In this document: positions 6,387-13,255 of the stretch, in pieces
How the letters are laid out: each line of letters starts with the position of its first letter
Numbering within the stretch: the first letter of the stretch is position 1
Assembly (NCBI GenBank): GCA_001805465.1
Contig: MHGH01000021.1
Location: forward strand, 62,599-76,458
Direction: 5' to 3'
DNA: 13,860 nt
DNA from: Omnitrophica WOR_2 bacterium RBG_13_41_10
Lineage (GTDB): Bacteria; Omnitrophota; Gorgyraeia; Gygaellales; Profunditerraquicolaceae
Position numbers and translations under genes: made by a program
Notes under the pieces: model-generated
The model's database searches: none
Told to the model about the DNA's origin: nothing
What the model saw: the letters and a program-made list of their open reading frames with translations, nothing else

Positions 6387-9289
6387 TTTTTATATTTTTT
6401 TTTGGAACCGCAGGGACAGGGGTCATTGCGGCCAACTTTATCCTGGTGTTTAAAGGAAGCGCTGGTTAGAGGTAGGGGTGTATTGGGGAGGGGAATAGAT
6501 TTTTGCTTTTCTTCTTCAAATTGAGAAACTTCCGGATGTAAAAATTCCTGGGCTTGAGAACTAAAAACACCCCTAAATTGTCCCGGCTTTATCGGCTGTA
6601 ATCTAAAGATAATTTCTACTGCCTCTTCTTCGATGCCGGATATCATCTGATTAAACATTTCAAAGGCTTCGCGTTTATATTCTATTAAAGGATCGCGCTG
6701 GCCATAGGCACGCAGGCCAATGCCTTCGCGTAAACTATCCATAGCATATAAATGGTCCTTCCATTTTGCATCGATGATCTGCAAGAAAGCCATTAGTTCC
6801 AAATGATGCATTAATTCTTTGCCGATAGATTGCTCTTTAGCTTCATAGGCCTGTATTATCCTGGCTAAAAGATCCTCTTTGATCTGATTCTTATTGCCGC
6901 CCTTTACAACTGCAGTATCTAATTCCACGCCGAATTTTAATCGTACCATATTTATTAAGCCCGCGGTATCCCAATCCTGGGGGCTAATATTTTCATTAAT
7001 ATATATACCCAGAATATTATTTAAAATATCCGTGGTGATATTAAAAATTTCTTCTTTTAAAGGAAGGCCTTCCAGCATCTGCCAACGCTGGGAATAAACC
7101 ACCTCTCTTTGTTTGTTCATCACGTTATCGTATTCTAATAATTGTTTTCTAATCTCAAAGTTATGCTGCTCCACCCGCCTCTGGGCAATCTCAATTGACC
7201 TGGTTACCCAGGGATGCTCGATAACCTGCCCCTGCTCTAAACCTAATCTATCCATAATCCCGATTAATCTATCTGAACCGAACAGGCGCATGAGATCATC
7301 CCCTAAAGATACATAGAATCTTGAAGAGCCGGGATCCCCCTGCCTGCCGGAACGGCCGCGTAATTGATTATCAATACGCCTGGCCTCATGGCGTTCTGTG
7401 CCTATAACATGTAGTCCGCCTAATTCTACTACTTTTTTATGCTCGGCATCGGTTTCCTGTTTAAATTTCTCTAATAATTTTTTATATTCCTGAGCGTAAT
7501 TAGGGTCGTCGAAGGATACCTGTTCCTGAATCAGGTTTTTGGCCATAAACTCAGGATTTCCGCCTAAAAGAATATCTGTCCCGCGGCCAGCCATATTGGT
7601 GGCAATAGTCACGGCTTGGTAACGGCCGGCCTGAGCCACAATTTGGGCTTCCATCTCATGGTATTTAGCGTTCAATACCTGATGGGGTATGCCATTGCGC
7701 TTGAGCGTACTAGATAGATGTTCTGATTTTTCTATAGAGATGGTACCTACGAGAACAGGTTTACCTTTATGATAAAGCTCCTTAATTTCTTCTACTACAG
7801 CCTCAAACTTTTCTTTCTCTGTTTTATAAATCCGGTCGGGATAATTATTGCGGATTAACTGCCTATTAGTAGGGATAACTATCACATCCAGCTTATAGAT
7901 GTTTTTGAATTCATTGGCCTCGGTGAATGCGGTACCGGTCATACCGGCTAATTTTTCATACATGCGAAAATAATTCTGGAAGGTAATAGTAGCCAGGGTC
8001 TGGTTTTCGCGCTCTATTTTTAAGCCTTCCTTGGCCTCCACTGCCTGATGCAGGCCATCTGACCAGCGCCTTCCCGGCATCAGCCTGCCGGTAAATTCAT
8101 CCACAATAATTACCTGTCCGTCTTTGGCTACATAGTCTACGTCTTTATTATAAAGTTTGTGCGCACGCAATGCCTGAATAATATGGTGACGCCACTCCAT
8201 GGTTTCGATGCTATGTAAATCGCTTACTCCCAAAAATTGGCAGGCCTTTGTTTCACCTTCTTCCGTCAGATGTGCAGTATGGGCTTTTTCATCTACTATA
8301 TAATCGAATCCCTGAGAAAGATTTTCGCCCTTATATTTAGCCTCAATCTCATCTTTCTCTAAAATAACCCTGCCCTTTAGCCGCGGAACGATTTTATCTA
8401 CGATATAATATTTATCGGTGGATTCTTCAGCCGGGCCGGAAATAATTAGCGGGGTACGTGCCTCATCCACGAGGATAGAGTCGACTTCATCAACAATGGC
8501 ATAATAAAACGGCCGCTGCACTAAATCCTCTAACCTGTATTTCATATTATCGCGCAGGTAATCAAAGCCAAATTCGTTATTGGTACCGTAAGTGATATCG
8601 CAGGCATACGCTATCTTTCTTTCTTCATCAGACATCTGATGTTGTATGGCCCCTACGGTAAGGCCCAAGAATTCATATATGGGCCCCATCCATTCCCGGT
8701 CCCGGCGGGCAAGATAATCATTAACCGTAACGATATGGACACCTTTACCTAAAAGGGCATTGAGATATGCCGGTAAGGTAGCGACCAAGGTCTTTCCTTC
8801 GCCGGTAGCCATCTCGGCAATCTTACCTTCATGTAAAACAATGCCGCCGGCAATCTGCACATCAAAATGGCGAAGGCCAATTGTGCGCCGGGATGCTTCT
8901 CTGACTACGGCAAATGCCTCTGGCAATATTTCTTCAAAGATTTTATTGCGGGTATTCTTTAATTTATCTTTGATTTTTTCTTTTTCTTCCTGAATGGCTG
9001 CGGCAAGAAGCGCTCCTTTTAATTCCTCGATTTGAGCTAGATGTTCATTAGCCTTTTTTTGAATATGTTCCTTAAACCCCTGTGTTTTATTGCGTAATTG
9101 TTCGTCAGAAAGAACGCTGATTTTAGGTTCCAGGGCATTTACCATATTGACGAGCCTGACCTGGCCTACTATGCTATCTATGGAAGAAACCGGCATATCC
9201 GGATGCAGAATAATATTAGCCGAAGGGCTTCTTTTTTTAATCTGTGACTGCTTTTGTTTTAAAAATTGCTTTTTAATAAAACCTAACAT
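6371..9289 (-). CDS. secA: Preprotein translocase ATPase SecA
   Basis: 972 residues, somewhat longer than E. coli SecA (901). It is the cytosolic DEAD-type motor that drives unfolded preproteins through SecYEG. Walker A ATGEGKT is at 161-167, DEVD at 267-270, TNMAGRGTDILLGG lies in the second ATPase half and GRSGRQGDPGSS follows it. The C-terminus carries the SEC-C zinc motif with C958, C960, C969 and C970, the SecB- and ribosome-binding tail. Extra length lies near the N-terminus: residues about 15-45, and a charged helical insertion at about 75-118 before LPEAFAVVREA. The start lies 2 nt after the prfB stop, with AAAGGGG upstream as a likely, distant (11 nt) ribosome site formed by the heptamer tract at that junction. 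A run of nine A in the coding strand (6395-6403) precedes the last two cysteines. The end overlaps lnt by 16 nt. Confidence 0.98.
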   Translation of the reverse strand: MLGFIKKQFLKQKQSQIKKRSPSANIILHPDMPVSSIDSIVGQVRLVNMVNALEPKISVLSDEQLRNKTQGFKEHIQKKANEHLAQIEELKGALLAAAIQEEKEKIKDKLKNTRNKIFEEILPEAFAVVREASRRTIGLRHFDVQIAGGIVLHEGKIAEMATGEGKTLVATLPAYLNALLGKGVHIVTVNDYLARRDREWMGPIYEFLGLTVGAIQHQMSDEERKIAYACDITYGTNNEFGFDYLRDNMKYRLEDLVQRPFYYAIVDEVDSILVDEARTPLIISGPAEESTDKYYIVDKIVPRLKGRVILEKDEIEAKYKGENLSQGFDYIVDEKAHTAHLTEEGETKACQFLGVSDLHSIETMEWRHHIIQALRAHKLYNKDVDYVAKDGQVIIVDEFTGRLMPGRRWSDGLHQAVEAKEGLKIERENQTLATITFQNYFRMYEKLAGMTGTAFTEANEFKNIYKLDVIVIPTNRQLIRNNYPDRIYKTEKEKFEAVVEEIKELYHKGKPVLVGTISIEKSEHLSSTLKRNGIPHQVLNAKYHEMEAQIVAQAGRYQAVTIATNMAGRGTDILLGGNPEFMAKNLIQEQVSFDDPNYAQEYKKLLEKFKQETDAEHKKVVELGGLHVIGTERHEARRIDNQLRGRSGRQGDPGSSRFYVSLGDDLMRLFGSDRLIGIMDRLGLEQGQVIEHPWVTRSIEIAQRRVEQHNFEIRKQLLEYDNVMNKQREVVYSQRWQMLEGLPLKEEIFNITTDILNNILGIYINENISPQDWDTAGLINMVRLKFGVELDTAVVKGGNKNQIKEDLLARIIQAYEAKEQSIGKELMHHLELMAFLQIIDAKWKDHLYAMDSLREGIGLRAYGQRDPLIEYKREAFEMFNQMISGIEEEAVEIIFRLQPIKPGQFRGVFSSQAQEFLHPEVSQFEEEKQKSIPLPNTPLPLTSASFKHQDKVGRNDPCPCGSKKKYKKCCGR

Positions 9290-9324
9290 TTTTAACTTTT
9301 CCCCTTTGACTTTTGACTTTTTAA
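9290..9324. repeat. TTTTRAC-type 7-bp tandem tract at the prfB/secA junction
   Basis: Five heptamers on the plus strand, including TTTTAAC, TTTTCCC, CTTTGAC and TTTTGAC. It begins one base beyond the secA start codon and encodes the last residues of RF2 (KSQKSKGKS) plus its TAA. On the coding strand it is purine-rich and supplies the only SD-like sequence (AAAGGGG) for secA. Confidence 0.7.
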
Positions 9325-10399
9325 ATATGCTTCTATAAAGGCGCCTATTTCTCCGTCCATAACAGCACCAACATTTCCCGTTTCATAATCCGTACGGTGG
9401 TCCTTGACCATGCTATAAGGATGCATAACATAAGAACGGATTTGGCTGCCCCATTCAATCTTACGCTTACTAATATTGTGTTGAGAGATTTTTTCTTCCT
9501 GCTGCCTGACCTTTTCTTCATAAAGCTTAGCCCTGAGTATCTTTAGGGCCGTCTGTTTATTCTGATGCTGCGAGCGTTCGTTCTGACAGGCTACTACAAT
9601 GCCGGTTGGTATATGGGTAATCCTCACCGCTGAATCGGTCTTTTGCATATGCTGGCCTCCGGGGCCGGATGAGCGGTAAGTATCTATGCGTAAATCTTTT
9701 TCTTCTATCTCTACCCCCACAGCATCTTCTATTTCTGGAATAACATCCACCGAAGCAAAAGAAGTATGCCTGCGCTTATTGGCATCAAAAGGAGAAATAC
9801 GCACTAATCTGTGCACCCCCCTTTCTGCTTTCAAATATCCGTAGGCATATGCTCCTTCAATTAAAAGCGTAACATTCTTAATGCCTGCTTCTTCGCCAAA
9901 AAGCACATCAATAGTTTTAAGGCGGCAACCTTTTTGTTCTGCCCAACGGCTGTACATTCTAAGGAGCATACTTACCCAATCGCAAGATTCTGTGCCGCCA
10001 GCTCCGGCATTGATGCTTAAGATAGCATTACCTCGGTCAAACTCACCCGCCAAAATAGTGGCCATTTCTAGCTTCTCAGTATCATTTAAGAGCGTATCAA
10101 TATTTTTCGACAAGTCGGCGAGTAAATCCCCTTCGTTTTCTTTTAATATATCCGCCAGCTCCCTAATTTCCTGATATTTTTTAAAAGCAGCATCCCACGG
10201 TTCAACCGCAACTTTTAAATTTTTTAATTGTTTTACGATATTATTGGAGTTTTGGGCAGCATCCCAGAAGCCGGGATTTGACATTTGAAGAGTAAGGTCT
10301 TGGATTTGCTGCTTTTTGTTATCTATGTCAAAGATAACCTCTTAAATTTTCTAGGTGGGCGAATATAGAGGAAAGTCTGGTTTTAATATCTTCTAACAT
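9292..10399 (-). CDS. prfB: Peptide chain release factor 2, expressed by +1 programmed frameshift
   Basis: RF2 recognises UAA and UGA and triggers peptide release. The gene is split over two frames: a 23-codon first frame starts at ATG 10399 (GGAGG four bases upstream) and runs to an in-frame UGA at 10330-10328. The main frame continues from GAC at 10329 to TAA at 9292. A +1 shift at CUU-UGA-C joins them into 368 residues, matching E. coli RF2 (365). An annotation starting at the internal ATG 10284 would be 38 residues short. RF2 motifs are intact: the SPF anticodon tripeptide in VRISPFDANK and the catalytic GGQ in SSGPGGQHMQ. The C-terminus is encoded by a heptamer repeat tract. It sits 21 nt after the pilT-like gene and 2 nt before secA, so RF2 autoregulation operates inside a long operon. 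Confidence 0.97.
10327..10343 (-). promoter_or_regulatory. prfB: prfB +1 programmed frameshift site
   Basis: Coding-strand AAGAGGTTATCTTTGAC. An SD-like AAGAGGT sits just upstream of the slippery CUU, followed by UGA and C, the weakest stop context. E. coli has AGGGGG at the matching place. In the known mechanism low RF2 lets the ribosome slip CUU to UUU and read GAC, whereas ample RF2 terminates at UGA. The SD-like element here is weaker than the E. coli one. Confidence 0.93.
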
Positions 10400-10420
10400 G
10401 GTACCTCCATTTTTTAAACT

Positions 10421-11497
10421 TTAAGCCTTCCTTATGCCGCGCAAGGACAAAATAAATTCTTCTTTATTATCTGAAAAAGATATGGCCTCTTCTTCGCTAA
10501 TCTGGCCATCTTTAATTAATTTTAACAGGGACTGATTAAATGACTGCATGCCGAATATGGCTCCGTCTTCTATAAACTGTTGTATCTCCCAAGTTTTGCC
10601 TTCTCTTATAAGGCGGCTAATGGTAGGAGTGAGCAGCATGACTTCGTAGGCAGGTAGACGCCCATGATTATCCTGTATAGGCACTAGCCTTAAAGACATT
10701 ACTCCTTTTAAAAGAGTAGCTAATTGCAGGCGTATCTGTGAGTGTTGATGCGGCGGGAAGAAATTAATAATCCTTTCCACGGTCTGAGAAGCATTAATGG
10801 TATGCAGCGTGCTTAAAACCAATACCCCTGTCTCTGCTGCGGTCAGGGCTGCGGACATGGTTTCGTAGTCTCTGATATTACCGATAAATATTACATCCGG
10901 GCTTTGCAGGGTAAAGGCGCGTAAGGCTGCCATATAAGAAGAAACATCCAAGCCCAGTTCTCTCTGGTTAATAATAGACTTTTTATCCTGAAAGGTATAC
11001 TCGATAGGCTCCTCAACGGTAAGGATATGCTTTTGGGCATTATGGTTAATATATTCGATCATGCTGGCAATGGTAGTAGATTTACCGCTGCCGGCACTTC
11101 CGGTGAGCAGCACCAAACCCCTGTTTTCTATAGCTAACTTTCTCAAGACCTCTGCAGGTAAGTTTAATTCTTCAAAGCTTTTAATCTCAGAGCTGATATT
11201 CCTAATGACCATGGCCGGCCAGTTGCGCTGCATAAAAATACTGATACGAAAACGGTGCGCCAGCTCCGGAAGATATATTCCGAAATCCACATCCAAATTC
11301 TTCTGAAAAAAATCTTTTAATTCATTGGAAGTTAGTTCCTTGACGGCATCGTTTACCTCATCAAGGCTGACTATTCTGTCGTCTACCGGAATAACCTTGC
11401 CGTCAATACGTATATGCACATTAGAGCCTGCCCGATAAAACATATCTGAGCCGTTTTTCTCTACCAGTAATTTTAAGTAGCCTTTTATATTCATCAT
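10421..11497 (-). CDS. pilT: PilT/PilU-like type IV pilus ATPase with altered Walker B
   Basis: 358 residues, normal PilT length (about 345-370). These hexameric cytosolic ATPases power pilus retraction. An N-terminal PAS-like domain (about 1-110) is followed by a RecA-like ATPase. Walker A is GSAGSGKSTT (133-142) instead of the usual GPTGSGKSTT, the Asp-box region reads TVEEPIEYTF, Walker B is DVIFIGNIRD (201-210) and the His box is STLHTINASQTVERIINFFP. The Walker B position that is nearly always Glu (GEMRD) is Asn207, and the typical LRQDPD is TLQSPD. Active sites are therefore atypical and catalysis may be reduced, or it may be an accessory PilU-type subunit. AAGGAGGT precedes two consecutive ATGs; the second (11494) is better spaced (6 nt against 3). 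No other pilus genes are in the window. It lies in the long operon, 27 nt after the MGMT gene. Confidence 0.88.
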   Translation of the reverse strand: MMNIKGYLKLLVEKNGSDMFYRAGSNVHIRIDGKVIPVDDRIVSLDEVNDAVKELTSNELKDFFQKNLDVDFGIYLPELAHRFRISIFMQRNWPAMVIRNISSEIKSFEELNLPAEVLRKLAIENRGLVLLTGSAGSGKSTTIASMIEYINHNAQKHILTVEEPIEYTFQDKKSIINQRELGLDVSSYMAALRAFTLQSPDVIFIGNIRDYETMSAALTAAETGVLVLSTLHTINASQTVERIINFFPPHQHSQIRLQLATLLKGVMSLRLVPIQDNHGRLPAYEVMLLTPTISRLIREGKTWEIQQFIEDGAIFGMQSFNQSLLKLIKDGQISEEEAISFSDNKEEFILSLRGIRKA

Positions 11498-11524
11498 CTA
11501 CCTCCTTAAATTTTAGATTAAGTA

Positions 11525-11794
11525 TTATACCATACTTTGAGATATTTTTCTTTCTAAATTTAAAAGCAGCCCTTTTTTCTTTTTACCAAAAATATACCCC
11601 CCAAGTTTTCCGCAGGAAGAGATAACGCGATGGCAAGGGATTAACACCGGATAGGGATTGTGCTTTAAGATCTGGCCGACAGCGCGGCTAGCTGTGGGCT
11701 TGCCTACTTTTTTAGCTACCCATTTATAGGTGCGCACTTCACCTAGCGGAATATTTAAAACAACTTTATAGACCTTTTTAGCAAAAGGGGTCAT
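11525..11794 (-). CDS. Minimal methylated-DNA--protein-cysteine methyltransferase domain (Cys-type)
   Basis: 89 residues from the ATG at 11794; a TTG at 11806 in the same frame would add four residues. Neither has a Shine-Dalgarno sequence, because the upstream bases are the pyrimidine-rich strand of a heptamer tract. The protein is only the DNA-binding/catalytic domain (PF01035): GEVRTYKWVAKKVG, the helix-turn-helix with arginine finger (SRAVGQILKHNP), IPCHRVI with the acceptor cysteine (residue 54 from this ATG), and KLGGYIFG. The family repairs O6-alkylguanine by irreversible transfer of the alkyl group to that Cys. Alkyltransferase-like proteins of similar size have Trp there, so this one is predicted to be a true acceptor. 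It starts 15 nt after uvrC, pairing two DNA repair functions. The length is typical of single-domain members, so I do not call it truncated. Confidence 0.86.
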   Translation of the reverse strand: MTPFAKKVYKVVLNIPLGEVRTYKWVAKKVGKPTASRAVGQILKHNPYPVLIPCHRVISSCGKLGGYIFGKKKKGLLLNLERKISQSMV

Positions 11795-11795
11795 A

Positions 11796-11830
11796 GTTAA
11801 AGTCAAAAGTTAAAAGGAAAAAGGTAAAAG
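11796..11830. repeat. CTTTTRA-type 7-bp tandem tract at the uvrC/MGMT junction
   Basis: Five heptamers in register on the minus strand, each starting CTTT. Units include CTTTTAC, CTTTTTC, CTTTTAA and CTTTTGA. It encodes the final LLPFSF of UvrC, contains the uvrC TAA, and forms the pre-start region of the MGMT gene. It has the same consensus as the prfB/secA tract but the opposite orientation relative to transcription. Confidence 0.75.
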
Positions 11831-13048
11831 TTTCCGTTTTCGTAATACATGGTGATACTTAATGGCGAAACGATGCGCTTCATCGCGGATACGGCGAATC
11901 AAATTTAATGCCGGGGTATCATAGATTAATTTTAAGGGGGCTGCCTGGTTTTGAAGGTAAATGTTTTCTCTGTCTTTGGCTATACTGGCTATAACTACCC
12001 TTAAGCCTAATTTTTTAATTTCTTTTTCTGCGGTCAATAGATGTGACCTACCACCATCAATGAGAATTAAATCCGGCAGGGGCAGCTTTTCTTTTTTTAC
12101 CCGCAAATACCGCCGATAGACAATCTCCCGGATCATCCCATAATCATCTATCTTTTCTATGGTTTTAATGCGAAAACGCCGGTAGTTATTTTTATCGGGC
12201 TTACCCCTATAAAAACTAACCATAGAGCCGCAGGCCTCTTTACCAGAGATATTAGAGACATCAAAGGCCTCTATTCTTACAGGTAATCTTCTTAACTTAA
12301 GCAGTTTTTTTAAATCTTCCAATTCATCTTGGGCATTAAAATCGGTTGTGGTTTTTGTGATGGCGCTTAAAGCACTAATCTGGTCTCTAATCTTGGCCGC
12401 CTCTTCAAAACTTTGCTCCTTAGACCTTGACTTCATTTCCTGCGCTAATTTTTTAATCAAATATTCGGTTTTGCCTTCTAAAATTAAACAGATATTTTCA
12501 ATAGTCTTTGCGTATTCTTCTTTGGTGGTCTTGCCGGCATATGGAGCAAGGCCAATACGAGAATACATCCGAGCCTCCTGCGGCATACGCTCAGAGGAAC
12601 GATAGGGAAAATTTTTACGGATAATTCTTAATGCCTCCTGAAGAAGCCCGGCATTTGTATATGGCCCAAAATAACGTGAGCCATTTTCTGTCTTTTTGCG
12701 GGTAATACAAACAACGGGGAAATCCTCCTTGGTTACTTTCACCAGAGGAAAACTTTTATCATCGCGCAGCGAAACGTTATATTTGGGTTTATATTTATGG
12801 ACGAGGCTGGCTTCTAAAAGCAGGGCTAGGCTTTCGGTCTGGCATAGCTTATATTCAATATCCGCTATTTGAGCAACCATCGCTTGTGTCTTAGAGGCAA
12901 GAAAGCGGCTAAAATATGACTGTACCCGTTTCTTTAGGGACTTGGCCTTGCCGATATAAATAATCTTTCCTGCGGCGTCCTTAAAAATATATACTCCCGG
13001 CGCCTCTGGCAACCCGGAAATCTTATCTTTGATTTTATTCAAATTCAT
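11810..13048 (-). CDS. uvrC: Short UvrC-type excinuclease subunit lacking HhH and the upstream RNase H half
   Basis: 412 residues against about 600 for full UvrC, which makes both incisions in nucleotide excision repair. Present in order: GIY-YIG nuclease (PGVYIF at 17-22, YIGKAKSLKKRV 31-42, E79, N91), UVR helical pair for UvrB (about 197-232), and the catalytic part of the RNase H-like nuclease (FDVSNISG with D263, LILIDGG with D331, RDEAHRFA with H392, equivalent to E. coli D399, D466 and H538). About 130 residues normally lying between UVR and FDxS are missing, and the C-terminal helix-hairpin-helix domain is absent. The protein stops directly after DEAHRFAIKYHHVLRKRK, inside a heptamer tract. 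The usual cysteine cluster near residues 150-175 is also absent. The ATG at 13048 fits the family N-terminus but has no SD. Both active sites look intact, so it is probably a functional short form. First gene of the long operon. Confidence 0.93.
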   Translation of the reverse strand: MNLNKIKDKISGLPEAPGVYIFKDAAGKIIYIGKAKSLKKRVQSYFSRFLASKTQAMVAQIADIEYKLCQTESLALLLEASLVHKYKPKYNVSLRDDKSFPLVKVTKEDFPVVCITRKKTENGSRYFGPYTNAGLLQEALRIIRKNFPYRSSERMPQEARMYSRIGLAPYAGKTTKEEYAKTIENICLILEGKTEYLIKKLAQEMKSRSKEQSFEEAAKIRDQISALSAITKTTTDFNAQDELEDLKKLLKLRRLPVRIEAFDVSNISGKEACGSMVSFYRGKPDKNNYRRFRIKTIEKIDDYGMIREIVYRRYLRVKKEKLPLPDLILIDGGRSHLLTAEKEIKKLGLRVVIASIAKDRENIYLQNQAAPLKLIYDTPALNLIRRIRDEAHRFAIKYHHVLRKRKLLPFSF

Positions 13049-13057
13049 CTAATTATA

Positions 13058-13231
13058 TTAGCGGGTCCTGTCTTGTCTGTGCTTTCGCGGGGACGTTTGT
13101 TGCGGCCCAGCGTGCCGCAACTGCACTCCGTTCCAGCCCCTCGCTCTCACCGAACATCTAAATAGCAGGTGAACCATGCCCGCTCGGGGTTTCCAAGGCC
13201 CCGCTCAAAGCCCAGCCAAGCCACCCGCTAA
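13058..13231. repeat. GC-rich palindromic element with 9-bp terminal inverted repeats
   Basis: 174 bp bounded by TTAGCGGGT (13058-13066) and its exact inverse ACCCGCTAA (13223-13231). GC is 107 of 170 bases (63%) over 13061-13230, far above the flanking genes. Internal stems: GTTGCGGC/GCCGCAAC (13099-13106 with 13114-13121, 7-nt loop), CGGGG/CCCCG (13185-13189 with 13199-13203), TCACC/GGTGA around an AT-rich loop, and a possible long pairing of CGGGG near 13087 with GCCCCTCGC near 13136. The whole can draw as an outer stem with three arms. There is no ORF of note, no recognisable tRNA, SRP, RNase P or tmRNA signature, and no clear target duplication. It could be a MITE/REP-type mobile relic or a structured RNA gene. 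Confidence 0.55.
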
Positions 13232-13255
13232 AAATAGAACCGTCCCCTATTTTTA
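13229..13255. repeat. AT-rich hairpin (9-bp stem, 9-nt loop) flanking the element
   Basis: TAAAAATAG (13229-13237) and CTATTTTTA (13247-13255) are perfect inverses around AACCGTCCC. It begins right after the stop of the 13256 gene and overlaps the right inverted repeat of the GC-rich element by three bases. It could act as a weak terminator in either direction, but the stem is A/T-rich and the T run lies in the stem, so it is not a canonical intrinsic terminator. Confidence 0.6.

Noticed and set aside
9881..10174. Plus-strand open frames opposite prfB, secA, pilT and the TPR gene
   Set aside because: They have no ribosome sites or recognisable domains and are explained as complements of well-supported minus-strand genes.
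11795..11806. TTG at 11806 as the MGMT start
   Set aside because: It adds only four residues encoded by the heptamer tract, with no ribosome site; the ATG at 11794 begins right at the conserved domain. It cannot be fully excluded.
11525..11806. Alkyltransferase-like (ATL) protein
   Set aside because: The active motif is PCHRV with the acceptor cysteine present, whereas ATL proteins carry Trp at that position.
11796..11830. CRISPR or other spaced-repeat array
   Set aside because: The units are 7 bp and contiguous, without unique spacers, and no cas genes are present; the same applies to the lnt tracts.
13052..13057. TATAAT on the minus strand three bases before the uvrC ATG, as a uvrC promoter
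   Set aside because: Transcription would start inside the coding sequence past the ATG, and the best -35 candidate is poor. The match lies in an AT palindrome (CTAATATAATTAG) and is probably incidental.
13099..13121. GTTGCGGC hairpin as an integron attC site
   Set aside because: The arms do not fit the GTTRRRY/RYYYAAC core sites, and no integrase or cassette array is present.
13058..13231. SRP RNA, RNase P, tmRNA or 6S RNA
   Set aside because: None of their conserved sequence signatures could be found on either strand.
13229..13255. Canonical Rho-independent terminator
   Set aside because: The stem is almost all A/T and the T run is part of the stem, not after it; kept only as an inverted repeat.
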